NCBI GenBank assembly: GCA_018907035.1
Contig: JACCIC010000022.1
Location: forward strand, 2,487,501 to 2,551,500
DNA length: 64,000 nucleotides
Reading direction: 5' to 3'
From: Sycobia sp. Sy_11
Lineage: Eukaryota > Arthropoda > Insecta > Hymenoptera > Epichrysomallidae
The translations under genes were made by a program, and so were the position numbers. Below, piece by piece: positions 51,071-63,744 of the stretch (the first letter of the stretch is position 1; the number at the start of each line of letters is the position of its first letter). The notes under the pieces were generated by a model, which searched no databases, was not told the DNA's origin, and saw nothing but the letters and a program-made list of their open reading frames with translations.

Positions 51071-51764
51071 GCAAATCCACTGGATTTTTCATATCATATT
51101 TTGCTCGACAATGTTAATTAATAAGATATGTGCTTAAACCGTATTCTTAAGTTATGTATTAATTACATACACAATACACGGCCATACCTAGCTTTCGATT
51201 TATCGGCTATATAAGCTTTAACTATCCAAAATTCATTCTCCCTGGTGTGTGATAATGTATTCAACAAATATGACTTTTATATTATACATTTTTTAGACTA
51301 ACTCAGTGCCCAGTGATTTCATCAAGAAAACATTAAAAGTAAAATTCTTTTTTTTAATGGAGCTGATTTGTGCTCTATGAAGTTCGCAGATAAATGACGT
51401 GACAGAATGTATAGATTTACACGTTTACACATTGATTACATATACTATAGAGACATATGCTATATGTAGCGAATTTTACGAACGACCATTATATTTATTA
51501 TATATTGTGACTGTTAGTTCACAATTATGTATGAAGATTTCTGAAACGAGAAAATCAGAATATTCGGTAAAAAATAACTAATTTCTTAGACGTATTATAC
51601 TTTCATCTTAATGAAGATTTAGCAGCATATATCAGTAAATAGGCTTAAATTAATTAATGCTTAAAATGCACAATTTTATACGAACAATTATATAATATTA
51701 TTCAGAGCAATAAAAACTAATAATGCGACAATGGTTTTTTTTAATATGAGATTTATTTTTCAAT

Positions 51765-53110
51765 TTTAGAGCCGTAAAAACGATTCGGAACAAGAGGACA
51801 CAAGCATTCGACGGGATTCTAGGGGAGGTGCTGAAAATAGTAGTGAAAGTGCAACTAGAACTCCTTCTGTCGATGTACAATTTCTGCTTAACGGCTTCGG
51901 AGTACCATCAACTCGGTTGGATTAGTTAATGTGTTACGAAGCATGGAGCGAGATTTTCGAGTGCCACCCTATATACTACAGATATATACGTATATATACG
52001 GTGAATACCTAAGGGACCGCTTCTTGATTTTTGAGATATCTGATGATCGGAGGAGAAAAAGGTTTAGTGCTGAGGTGGGTTAGGGTTCTGTGCTTGGAGC
52101 CGGCATGTGAAATATTTCATATGGCAAGATCCTCCGGATGCAGATGCCTAACAACACCTTTCTTGCTGGATACGTAGGGTACGTAGAAACTGTCATCATC
52201 GCGAAGGATTATGATGCTGCACAGATGTGCCTCAATCAAGCGATGCGCCGCGTGAAGAGATGAGTGGACAGCAATGGTTGAGAACAGCGGTAAATCCATC
52301 ATGCTGTAAGGAGCGGAGGTATGGGTCGACGCAGTGAAAGCCAAGAAGAATACTAAAAGAAGGGCGGCAGTGTAGCGAATGAGGGGTACTACACATCATG
52401 AGCTTCTACCACGCAGTCTCTGAGTCAGCAGTGCCAGTTTTTACATGTGTTATTCCCATTGATCTACAAGCAGAGGAAAAGAAAGTTATCCACCTGGAGA
52501 AAACCATTTTCGGCAGAACAGAGGCGGCAAATCGGGTCAGAATTATTACGATAACCGAATAGCCGAAGCGTTTGGAGAAGGATCCATGTGATCGATGGAA
52601 GGCTCGTCTGATTGGTGAGTTAGAGCCATGGATCCAGAGGTCGCATACAGAGGTTCATTAACACCTTACACAGCTCATATCAGGACATGGTCGGTTCCGA
52701 TCCTACCTTCACAAGGTGGAAAAAGTACCGGATGTAGCCTGTGCCCACTGTCGTGCTCCCTAAGACAATGCGATACACGTTTTTTTTCAGTGTGACGCGT
52801 TTCGACTTAAAAAGGAACACATTAGGAGAGACATAGGACCCTTTGTGTCGGATATTAGTATCCGACCAGATGCAGGATAGCCCAGAGACGAGGTATAAGA
52901 TTTCTTGCTATTGTAAGAATATCCTGAACCACAAAAGAAGGCTAGAAGAAAGAGTTTAAACTCACTTGGCTAAATAGGATTGCGCAGCTCAGAAGTAATG
53001 TCTCTATAGACTGGTCCTTGGCTGCTTTCATGCCATCGAAAGGAATGTGGTTTTAGTAGGTTCGAATCCTGCATACCCGGGGGCCGAATCCAGCGGTAGT
53101 CTCTGGATGC
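51765..53110 (+). pseudogene. decayed R1-like LINE
   Basis: Relic of an R1-clade reverse transcriptase. It opens with FDGILGEVLKIVVK and LLLSMYNFCLTAS (normally PDGIPNEVLK). After a jump it gives YLRDRFLIFE, GSVLGAG (from QGSILGP) and the core NNTFLAGYVGYVETVI near 52,150, where the YADD catalytic box is lost. Then VWADAVKAKK and LIGELEPWI-like text follow, and a cysteine-rich end (VACAHCRAP, then FFQCDAFRLKKEH near 52,790). At 53,050 comes GGTTTTAGTAGGTTCGAATC, similar to the tail motif of the Jockey-type element. Many stops. The copy is old and internally deleted. Confidence 0.75.
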
Positions 53111-53171
53111 GAGAGCTCTAGGCCGTCATCAAATTGAATTGTCTGATGAACTGTCCATTATCCAATGCAAA

Positions 53172-53247
53172 AAATATTATTATTATTGTTATTATTGTTG
53201 TTGTTGTTGTTATGATTATTATTATTATTGGTGTTATTATTATTGTA
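53172..53247. repeat. (TTA)n/(TTG)n tract
   Basis: A degenerate trinucleotide repeat directly after the R1-like relic. It may be part of its 3' tail. Confidence 0.85.
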
Positions 53248-53249
53248 AA

Positions 53250-54285
53250 TAGCCGTCGCGTTTTAAGTTCTTCGCGAATTGATCCGTCATCATACATCTT
53301 AGAATAGATCATCTATCATCTTGCTGACGACACCAGTATGTTGTCTAGGGTGAAAAGCACAAAATAGTTATCTCCCTGTTTGTTTAACATTACTTCTATA
53401 TTTTTTCACTCACATTCTCCGTATACACCTTAGAAAGTAAAAGTCTTATGATTAGCTTACTCGCCTGAAGACCAGTAGATGTGAAACATGCCGCTGAAGT
53501 GCTTAATATATTATTATATATTATTTCAATTTCATCAAGCATCTATATGGCATAATTATTTAATTGCAAACTGTAATAGCAAGTTTTTATCACTCTATCT
53601 GCATACGAAAAGTTTAAAAAACAACATTCCTCCTTGCTCACAGAGCTTCAAATAACATAAAGATTAAAGGTTCTAGAGCTATGCCCCCATATCGTTATAT
53701 GAAAAAATATGTACAGATTTATCTCTATATGTATTGATTTCGACCTGGTACCTTTAAAAACCTCGAATATATCTTTCGATATAATTCTGCAAATAGCTGT
53801 ATGGTTTGTATATTTTTTCTACAACGTACTTTGCATTTACAGACGTATAACAGAAAGCTTTCATGATAATTTTTGACAATTATTAATCCTAAATGTATTT
53901 TACAAAAATGTAAATTCTGATTTATTTTTCTAATTTTCGTGCGTCAAGACCTAAGTAACTTTGATCAGGGTTCAAGGTTGAAACATTTTCTAATTGTTAC
54001 CAAAAACTGCCAGTTCGATGAGTTGATTCTATTTACTGATATGGAAAAGTATACGTCTAAGAAAAGAAATGAACTACTTTGAAATAATTATATTAATTAG
54101 ATGGTTTTAGTATAACGTGGTAATGAGAGATGTTTTTCTGCGTAATTAAACTCGGCCGTCAAAATGAAGCGATAAGTTAAAGGGCCTTTAAAAAAGGTGA
54201 ATACGGCTTTTTAAGATGATAGTTTTGTTTTCACATATATGTATATATGTGTATATATATTATTTATTATAGAATAAATGTTTGT
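53250..54285. other. AT-rich DNA, no gene seen
   Basis: No supportable feature. Confidence 0.5.
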
Positions 54286-54289
54286 TTAT

Positions 54290-54690
54290 TGGTTTAGTTT
54301 ATTAGTTTAGTTTATTATTATCAGTTTAGTTCGTGAAAATTTCGAATTTCGAGCCGTTCGAAACATCGAGCACCAAAGGAGAAAATAAGGTGATGAGGGC
54401 AGTCAGATTGTCCTTTGCTAACATAGATATAGTTTATTATTTTTATTATTTTTATTTTATTTTATTTTCTTATTATTTTAATTTATTAGTTTTAATTTTT
54501 AATCTAATTTATTTGTAGTAATAAGTTTTATTTCAGATTCTTCGGGGGTGATAATAAACAAGAACAGCTAACTGTCATTATTTTAGTTAATATATTATAT
54601 TATAAGGACTGTAAGTCCGATAAATATATTTATTAATTTAATTCAAAACAGTCGTCATAAGTGCAATTTTAATTTTAATTAGAATAAATG
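54290..54690. mobile_element. foldback element, copy C (right half)
   Basis: The centre motif (GCCGTTCGAAACATCGAGCA) and the complete right arm are kept: AGTCAGATTGTCCTTTGC, TTTTATTTTATTTTC, CAGATTCTTCGGGGGTGATA, AGGACTGTAAGTCCGAT and the outer end AAAACAGTCGTCATAAGTGC. The left arm is absent. It provides the empty site that proves the Helitron insertion in copy B. Confidence 0.85.
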
Positions 54691-54699
54691 TTATTACGA

Positions 54700-56585
54700 T
54701 GCAATATATTTTTCAAATTAAAAAAAAGTAAAGCTTCGTGGAAAAAGTTTTTATTTTGTAATCGCGAGTTCAACTCTTTTTCTACATAAAATTCTATATG
54801 AATATTAATATTCGCCATTCAATTCAACATTTTTGTACGTGAAACTATGCGGGTATTTAATATCTTAAATTTTACATTGAACGTTTTTTATTGTTTACTG
54901 ACATAAGATACAATGTAAAAAATATTGTTCATCCATAACAATATTCCGTACATCAGTTTGCACGTAATGATTGTGAATTTAAAAAAATGTTTACACATGA
55001 ACTTTTGAATATTAAGACAGAATTAAAAATATATTTCGACACGTTGAAATTTTTTTTCCAAACAAAACGTGCCATATTATCTGATATAAAACACCAAAAA
55101 TGTCCGAGAAATGCACTAGCCGCTATAATCGTGTTAAATCGATATCATAATCCACACTGAATTCAGGGCTATCGAGTTCTCATTTTACCGTTTTCATGCT
55201 GGTATAAAAGTGTAGCGAGTAAAACGACATTTGTAGAACAACGTATGAATATCGGCCGTGCGCCAAATAAATGCAAATCTTGAGATTTATACGATATAAT
55301 TTTTATCGAATTACCTTGCCGGCCTGTACTTGGATTAAAAAAAAAAGAAAAAAAAAGAAAGCAGGCTTGCGTTTTAAAAAAGAAAAAAAATAGTCGAATT
55401 TAGTAACTTGATGCATCTTTATTCAAGCTGCTCGTACTGAGATGAGTGAAAATTTTGAAAATACCGAATTACGATGCAACGCGTCAAAGAATCATGGAAA
55501 TGGAGGTGCTTCGGGCTCGGCTACGACCATATTACATTGCACAAGTCGTGTAATTGCACGTGCATAGATTTACTCATTCACTGTATTGCTGCACCTTGCA
55601 TGCGAGGTCAAAGAAAAAAGTATGTGATTTTTCGAATGAAACGTTATTATTTACTGAAAAGATTAGACAAGACACATTCAGAATGCATATATTTTTAGCA
55701 TCTGCAACGTTACTGATCGAATTTTTTATCGCATAAAAATGCTTACTTAGCAACATCATTATCTTTATTAAGAAGTACAGTGACAATAAGTCTTAATGAA
55801 AGTTTAAAATTTAATAATATTAAAAAGTTGGTTAATCACAATAGAATATGAAGGCCGGAGAGAGAATTCGTCTGGATCAACTCACTTATTGGATTTATTA
55901 GTAGAGGGTTGTATGCAAGGTTACGTCCTTAAATAACGTGCCATAGCGTAGTCAAGTACATTAATAATAAATTAATTCGATATAGATCTCACTATTTATA
56001 TATAAAATATAGGTCACTTAGCGGTTAAGTCATTCAGCATTATTGAAGATAAAAAAACCATTGATTTTGCTATGGTTCTAAAAAAACTTTAACTTACTCC
56101 TACAATGAGCTGAAACAATTTAAAAGATCCATTATCAATATATTTTAAAAAATTAACATGACAGCAATGTCAATTATTTCTGAATTAAATAAAAGTAGAA
56201 TTCATTATCTACACAACACACACACACACACATATGGAATTTAGTTTTTATTTCGTACTTATATCTTAATATTAAATTATGTGTTGTTCTAACTCCTAAC
56301 CATAGTAATCATGGATCACATTGAACCAATACATTTCGATTTATGTAGCATACATATTTTTTAAAATATGCATGCCTCCTTTAGAAAATACTGGAGCAGA
56401 AACAAAACGAGACATTATTGTGCCAAATAACAAAGATGCAAGGCATTAAAATGGATGTACTTTAAATTAAAATAAGTATTTTAAAAGCATCCACCGCTAA
56501 AGTTGATGAAAATTTGTATATTTACGTTTTCTGATGACGCTATTTATGGCATATCACAGTGGCTTTGGACGTAAATTCAAGTTTC
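54700..56585. other. AT-rich DNA, no gene seen
   Basis: Includes an interrupted A-rich stretch at about 55,338-55,390 and a short CA run near 56,212-56,232. No gene was found. Confidence 0.5.
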
Positions 56586-56592
56586 ATTGTGA

Positions 56593-57107
56593 AATCTATA
56601 ATAATTATAATTCGGTATCCAGGAGAACCTTAGACAAAATTCTTGAGATTTTTCTCCAAAAGTACTGCTTGTACCGAAAAAAGATATGGCACTAAAAGAG
56701 ACCTACAACATTTGTTTCAATTATTTCAGACAAAAGCCACTACAATATTTGTATATAAATAATGGTGTGTATATATATATTTATATACACCAAGTACATA
56801 GTATAATATAGAATTTTTATATTTATTCTACATGCAGAAATGATAAAATGATGACAAACGAACAACACTTTCATTAGATCTTTTGAAAAGAACCCATACC
56901 TCATTTTACTAAAAAGTTGCACACTTGTGTTTTTTAGGATGCTGATTACAAATATTGTAGTGGCTTTTGTCTGAAATAATTCAAACAAATGTTGTAGATC
57001 TCTTTTTGCGCTATATCTTTTTTCGGTACAAGCAGTACTTTTGGAGAAAAATCTCGAGAATTTTGTCTAAGGTTCTCCTGGATACCGAATTATAATTATT
57101 ATAGATT
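56593..57107. repeat. large inverted repeat with 161-bp arms
   Basis: The left arm 56,593-56,753 and the right arm 56,947-57,107 are reverse complements along their whole length, with about six mismatches. Both begin and end AATCTATAATAATTATAATT. The 193-bp spacer has no visible coding. The arms share no sequence with the foldback family. It could be another foldback-type element or a hairpin-RNA locus. No clear target duplication was seen. Confidence 0.85.
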
Positions 57108-57114
57108 ATATATA

Positions 57115-57780
57115 TCATTAAACTATACAAAACTTTTCATCTTTTTCCATCTTATATTGTTTTATCAGTCCGCATTAAAACAATAAGCTCGCAATTATAC
57201 TTCTATTTGTAAATCAGTGATGAGTTATATAGACACTGATATGCATTTCTTTATGCGTACTTGCAATAGAAATGGTGGAGTGAGTAAAGAGAAAAAAGAA
57301 AATAAAAGAACATTCTACAGAATTTTGTAAAACGTGCTCGGTTGATGTTGTACAAAAGTATTACTTCGATAGAAGAAATACATATGGTAATAAATTACAA
57401 AATCTAACCTTATCTTCAAAAGCTCAAAATCAAACAGATTACTCATCGTATTCACATTTTTAACATTGGGTCAGTTTACTACTGATCAATTACCAGAACG
57501 GTTGTACAATTTTGCAAAATTCGGAAAAATCTCTATTTGCTCTCATGCATAGCATACGAAAAGTTGGATTATACGAGGAAATTTAATAACGTTTCGAAAA
57601 CCGTAAAAAAGAATGGGACTAGAGAGAGTATATTACATGATACAACTTTGCATAAAATATCTATAAAAGAATAAATGTATAGTATCATTCAGTTCAAAAT
57701 GATAGAAAGGTTTTATAATGTTTGGAGATTAGCTTAAAAAAAAAACAGTATCAACTGTTAAAAGCCAATTCTATGGTATT
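57115..57780. other. AT-rich DNA, no gene seen
   Basis: No supportable feature. Confidence 0.5.
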
Positions 57781-57784
57781 TAAG

Positions 57785-57786
<2 letters not shown>

Positions 57787-57835
<49 letters not shown>
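57787..57835. repeat. (TA)n microsatellite
   Basis: About 24 TA units. Confidence 0.95.
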
Positions 57836-57840
<5 letters not shown>

Positions 57841-58440
57841 AATAATATGGGCTTTAAAATGTCTGTAGCGTATGCTACTACAGAAACTCGTTATCAAATG
57901 ACGAGAAATGCATACATTATTGTATGATTTGCTTATTAAGATTACATACGATCATAGAAGTTTCTTAAAAGCTTTTAAATATTCGGTAAAATTTCTATTT
58001 TACTCTCTATTAAAATAAGTTTTGAAATGGGAAAACACAATTGATTTCAAGAATCCTCGGAAACTCGACAAAGAATTTTATCACGTTTTCGATATTTTAC
58101 AAAGCAAAAATAAAATTTGCTAAATTGCAACTAGTAAAAATATTAAATTACTGAAGATGATTTAAAAAAAACTTTAGAAAAACAGTTTCAACTAAAAATT
58201 AAAAATGTCAATTCGATTGAATTAACAAGTAAAAATAAAGAAGTAAAAAATACTTTTTTGTTTTCATTTAATAGAACCTTCCATATATATAATCATTTCT
58301 CGGACGAAACCGTAGCAGTGCAAATGATTGCCTCGACCGCGGAAGCCGTGCCGTTCAATTGTTGATCGATCATTCGGAATTTAGCGCGCAATTTCCCGCA
58401 AGCCCTGCGAGCTGATTATGCCTTATCGCGGATATATATA

Positions 58441-58464
58441 TACATACATACATACATACATACA

Positions 58465-58537
<73 letters not shown>
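58441..58537. repeat. (CATA)n followed by (TA)n
   Basis: About 13 CATA units (58,441-58,491) followed directly by about 23 TA units. Confidence 0.95.
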
Positions 58538-58539
<2 letters not shown>

Positions 58540-58599
58540 GTTTACGATAGAGGGTCCATGTATAATTAACGATATAGGGTCCCATGTATAATTAACTTC

Positions 58600-61140
58600 A
58601 GTCTAATTTGAAACGTTGTCATACTGATCGCATGAGATTTCAATTTGAAGTAAATACAAAGACACTTCCGTATACATGGTCTACAGGAGCTGGCAAGAAA
58701 TAAAAAAGTAGAAACTAAAAAAGACAGTTTGAAATTTTGAGTGGAATGTCTAATTATCAGCGTACACTTACATATAGTCTAAATGTCAGAATGCTATATA
58801 TTCCGTGAAGGGCTGCGCGGGCAAAGTGAAAATTGTAAAAACTTTCTTAAAAAAATATCTACAAAAGACAATTCCGACGATTTCGATTTCATATTATATT
58901 TTTTCCTAGGGTTAAGTTACATAAACATTGTCAGAACTGTCAGAGATGTATATAAGTCTCTTTTAAACAACGATAAAATTTTGCGCTGGTAATACGGGTG
59001 TATCCCACGAAAGCCAACATTAACTCATAAAAATATGTTACTTAATAAGATATTTTGTTCTTTGATATTTAATCGCTACAGATCCATTCCCGATAATCTA
59101 TAAATATTATACAGCGATGGGAAGTTCCATATACTGCAATATTAACCATAAAAGTTGAAATTCCTCCCTTAATTCACACCGGCTCTTGTATCTTACTGTA
59201 AACACTGATTCGAAGTAAAAAAGATACGAACAAAATTTATCCTCGATAAATCCAATTGGTACAATTTATAAATGCTTTACATAATGGTAAATAGCAGCAT
59301 AAGTACGTCGGAAAAGCTTTGAAAATCGTTTTTTGCGCAAAGTGCTCGCATTTACCCGATGCCTAACCGTATAGTGTCAGTCGTGTGCCGTTCTTAAATA
59401 CCGAAAACGTTGCGCTTGAGCTGCTTCTGACGGAGCATTTTCTGCTAAATGCGGACTACTTATTGCACGTATCATAAAGCCGACCGATAATTTTCTGACC
59501 TACACTTTTATTGTTGCCCGCTTTGCGAGCGGGAAGCGCTTTATTGTTATTTTAAACATATATACTTATGTATGCACGCCCGATAGTTTTAACGATATTT
59601 ATTTGGTTCATTCCTATAGAATAATTACAACTTCATTTGTACGTCGATAATAAGGCCTTTCGCGCAAAAATTAAACTCTCGCTTTTTAGACAATGGATGC
59701 TGATTATTTTGTTAAATGAAAATTATTTTGAGGTGTATTTGTATTACAATGTGTGTTCAAAAATGTTCAAACTTAAAGCTTATAAAAAAGGAATAATAAT
59801 AAACAATACTATATTAAATAAACAGAATTAAATCTTAGATATCACGGGAATATTAATTAGCAAACAGATATAAGCAATTTTTAAGTGTCGAAAATAAAAT
59901 AAAATTATATTGCGCGTGTGAAATGTAAGAATATTATTAAGCATCAATTACCCTCCAGGAAGTCTTAACGATATTATATAATCGTAATGATATAGATGTC
60001 TGATCTCATTGTTACACATAACAACAAAAAGCTGACAGACAGTTGCAATAATAAGTTTATTTATTTCATCCGTATTTATTTCAGAAACAGCTATCTTTAG
60101 CTAAGTATTATTAAATTAAAAACGTAATAATCATATGTATAATTGAAATGAATCAATTCAAATTACCGTTGAAATTAAATCACTGCGTATTTTACTCGTA
60201 TGGAGAAAATTCATGGCATTGATGTATTTCACTAATATATTGGGTGAAAGAAAGAAATTTAAAAAAATCAATGAAAAACAAAAGTCGAAAATACCGTTTG
60301 AATTAATGAGAGCATAATAATTAAGAAATGCTAGTGCGAATTTTATGATCCAATCTACCATTTAGCACTATGTGAAGGATTTATTAGAGGTGCTTAGGAG
60401 TCAAGATATATATATGCAAGTAGCCGGATGTATATGAAAACTCGTTTTTCCAAGGTCAATCATCAATTATTATTATCGAAAAAATACAAATCTGTTATCC
60501 AGTAAGTGATATTTTACAAAGTAGTATTTTACAAAGCACTCTTATCTATTCGATTAATGTAGTAGTTTAATAATTAACCGATCGGTTATATAACGTTTCT
60601 GCTGAATTTTCTTAGACATAAAAAAAATACTCATTCGACTAAGTAACCCTTTAATAAATTACAAAAAACGAGACGAACATTCAATAATTTTCCGTATTTT
60701 ATGAGTTTTTAAGCATTTAATAAATGTTGTGCTGTCTCAGAATGTTAATTTCAAAAGTCCATCATGTTTCACCGAATATTTATAGTGGCTGTACTGTAAG
60801 AATTTTTCATAAATATATTTTCTTACGCTATCTGCAAAAGATTGAAGAAATTATTGAAAGTTGAATTTGTGTTCTGCTTTGAGAATCTTTATGAATTATA
60901 TATTAATTCGAGAAACTGGAAACACAAATATTTAAAAAATATATAAGTAAACAAATCGACCGTTTGCTACATTTCAGCGACGGCCTTGACACTGAATACA
61001 TTCAGCCGTCCATTATAGTGCAAAAATGGATCAAATAAATAAAAATGTATTGGTGTGATAAAAATAGAACCGACAGAAATGATGAAAAACACATACAAAA
61101 TTGATTCACAATAATTGTTCATAAATTTAAATAGATTTTA
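58600..61140. other. AT-rich DNA, no gene seen
   Basis: Mildly GC-enriched at 59,320-59,540, with a perfect hairpin CCCGCTTTGCGAGCGGG at 59,517-59,533. No gene or element can be supported. Confidence 0.5.
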
Positions 61141-61154
61141 TTGATTAGCCCCTA

Positions 61155-61197
61155 TACAGAACCCCTCATACAGATACGGCCCTTTGTTAAAGAACCT
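61155..61197 (+). repeat. short motif shared with 45,090-45,132
   Basis: TACAGAACCCCTCATACAGA followed by TACGGCCCTTTGT, in the same orientation as the first site and again shortly before a CpG-rich island. Confidence 0.6.
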
Positions 61198-61269
61198 CCA
61201 TGACAAAGCACCGAAAGTGCATTCTATATACATATACACTATATACTGTATATAGTCTTAGACGCAAGA

Positions 61270-61748
61270 GCAGCACTGTTGGCCGAGTTACGGCGCGAGC
61301 GAAAGAAGCGAATCATCGATCCGTTCGGCGACTGCGCGCGTCTCTACATACACGAGTGGAATTAGCGGAAACAGTCGTGCCCGACAACTGTGCCCTCTGC
61401 GCGCGCGCGCGCGCGCAGAAACCGAGTCCAGGCGAGCTCCGCATCCCGGCGTCGTGGAGGCGGGACGGGCAGGAGGGGAGAGTTCTCGCCGGGACTTGCG
61501 ATTTTTCGCCCCGGGTACGCGGGCTCGGAGTAATACCTGGTAATTTTCCAACGGAGTAATACGTTTCCAACATTATATCGCGACAATGATACAAAATATA
61601 TTTTCCCGACGCGCGGTGCAAGGGTCGGCGGAGGGAGCCGCGGGGGATATATTTAGTGATCCGCGCGCGCGCCCCCGGGCGGACGATGATGCGCCCCTGC
61701 GATGACCCAATTCCCATCGAGAGTCGATGCGCCGACCCAATTTCTATG

Positions 61749-61801
<53 letters not shown>

Positions 61802-61860
61802 CCACCACGCAACGCGCACGCGTCGACTCGTGCACGCTACAGGTGCGCGACTGCATCGTA
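61270..61860. promoter_or_regulatory. CpG-rich island
   Basis: A dense CpG block with an alternating GC run of about 20 bp (61,398-61,417). Overlapping frames of 75-168 residues on both strands are products of composition and a TA repeat. None contains a domain. It is similar in character to the islands at 18.8 kb and 34.7 kb and may be a promoter or 5' exon. Confidence 0.4.
61749..61799. repeat. (TA)n microsatellite
   Basis: About 25 TA units inside the CpG-rich block. Confidence 0.95.
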
Positions 61861-61935
61861 TAGCTCTATGTGTATTACAATTCTAACGCATTGAGCCCGA
61901 GATCTGCCGTCCCATGACCTATTATCGCACATACA

Positions 61936-62053
<118 letters not shown>

Positions 62054-62059
62054 AGGCGG

Positions 62060-63700
62060 GATGCGAGAAACAAAGAGGATGTGTCGTTCGTAATAAACTA
62101 TACATTATGGGACCCGCGTGATGTTGAACTTGCTTCGTCTATGGGTGTGAACTATATAGTTAAAAAGCTAAAAGCACAAACAGTGTCCAAAGCTAAGCTC
62201 TGTCTCAACTTATACTTACACGCGGCACAGTAATTTTTCAAAAAAATTCAGTTCTTGTAACATCTATATCTTTGACGTGTCCAAAGCCTTATAGCGCCTG
62301 AAACTGTCGAACTGAACTGTCAAAAACGCTGTTTCGTATATTTCAAAAATTCCAAAGCGCAGGTCGGTCTTACATTGAACTGCTAAATTCGCGTTGACAT
62401 ATTATTAATTGTCAATTGTATAAAATAATTTTAGCACCGAATCAGATATGATAAATTTTTTAATTCTACACCGTGCTCGAATGAGAAATTACTCTCCTCG
62501 TTGAAACGTATGATAAATTATTTTTTAATTACATCAATTTTTAAACCTTACTCTCCAGCAACGATTCTTCGCGATGTTCAGGATCTATTAAATGATCCAG
62601 GCATAATACGTATTCGTCACGACTTTCTTTTGAAACTAGATCTGGACGCGTTAATGCAATCCGATACGATACACCAGTGGGGCCAGACTGCTTTTACAAT
62701 ACTGAAAATCAATTGCGCGCGCGCGCTTATTAATTGTTTTAATACTATGATTATTGAATGATTTTTTGTAATGCTAAAGTTAAATATCATCTGAATATAT
62801 AAAATGTAGGTGTATGCGCGTCTGTGATCGCTATTTCTCTACTCCGCGCATCGCGGAAACGTATAAAGCACCGCGTCTAACTCGCTGCATTGTTGTAGTG
62901 TGTGCAATATATGCATGTAATAGGAACTCCTTTAATTATTCCTCTAACCACGATTGCGTAACGGTGTATTCGATTGAATAAATAGGCCGAGAATTAGAGT
63001 GTCTCGCAATCGCTCGCAATCAATTTCAATGATTACGAGGCGCGTTTTGTGTTTTGGAGAACGCTGCATCGGCGCTCGGCTCTGTAAAAGAGGCTCAAGA
63101 CGATCTTCAGAATTAGAAGCGGCCCGCGCGGAATGTATGATGTAATTATTATTATTATTATTATTTTTTAAATCATTAGCCTTAGAAGGAGAAAGTCAGA
63201 CGTTCGAGTTCTCGATATGGGCTGTAATTCATGCGAGTCTTATCTAATATATTACACCGAAATGGAGGTTGCGTGTGTCCGTTCGTTCCAATGCCCCAAA
63301 GGACCAAAGAAATTCGTCGTTAAAATTTTAACCGAATGCTTACATACTCAAATAAATAGTGTAACTTCAAGTTTTCTCAAATATATATTCTTCGCCTCAT
63401 AAAGGATTTGGTTGCACAAAAATAATAATATTTCTCATGAAATATTGACGAAAAATAAATAAATGATGATATTGCTTAAATTTTATGTACTTTGTTTGTA
63501 ATTTGAAGGATATATATGAATAGAAGTATAAATTACTTATTGGAGTATAATTAGTTCAAAATTTTAATGCTAAGTGTCTTTGTATCAGAGAGGAATTTAG
63601 GCAGATGATCCATTCATATAGGTACCTTAGAAAAGAGTCTGTGAAATGCAAGATCCAAATATGTAACTCTCTTCTTATTTGTCTTTAAAAAGCTTTACCG
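62060..63700. other. mixed composition, no gene assigned
   Basis: Moderately CpG-rich at 62,820-63,130, with a GCGC run near 62,715-62,726. An 86-residue frame at 62,501-62,761 contains non-repetitive sequence (LRDVQDLLNDPGIIRIRHDF) but matches nothing I recognise. A possible acceptor (CCTTACTCTCCAG) falls inside it. It could be an exon fragment. I do not call it. Confidence 0.4.
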
Positions 63701-63701
63701 T

Positions 63702-63722
63702 TTAAAAAAAAAAAAAAAAAAA
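63702..63722. repeat. poly(A) tract
   Basis: About 20 As, just before foldback copy F. Confidence 0.8.
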
Positions 63723-63744
63723 GAAGAAAAAAGTACAAAGCGCT

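Noticed and set aside
53055..53075. B-box-like GGTTCGAATCCTGC
   Set aside because: It lies in the tail of the R1-like relic and no tRNA fold is possible around it.
59517..59533. Perfect hairpin CCCGCTTTGCGAGCGGG considered as a Helitron 3' end
   Set aside because: No CTRR terminus at the required distance on either strand, and no second copy in the window.
61313..61819. A 168-residue minus-strand frame in the CpG-rich block
   Set aside because: Its N-terminus is the (TA)n repeat and the rest is GC-rich composition. The plus strand is equally open and no domain is visible.
62501..62761. 86-residue frame with non-repetitive sequence
   Set aside because: Not recognisable. An internal splice-acceptor-like site and lack of context make it too uncertain to call as a gene.
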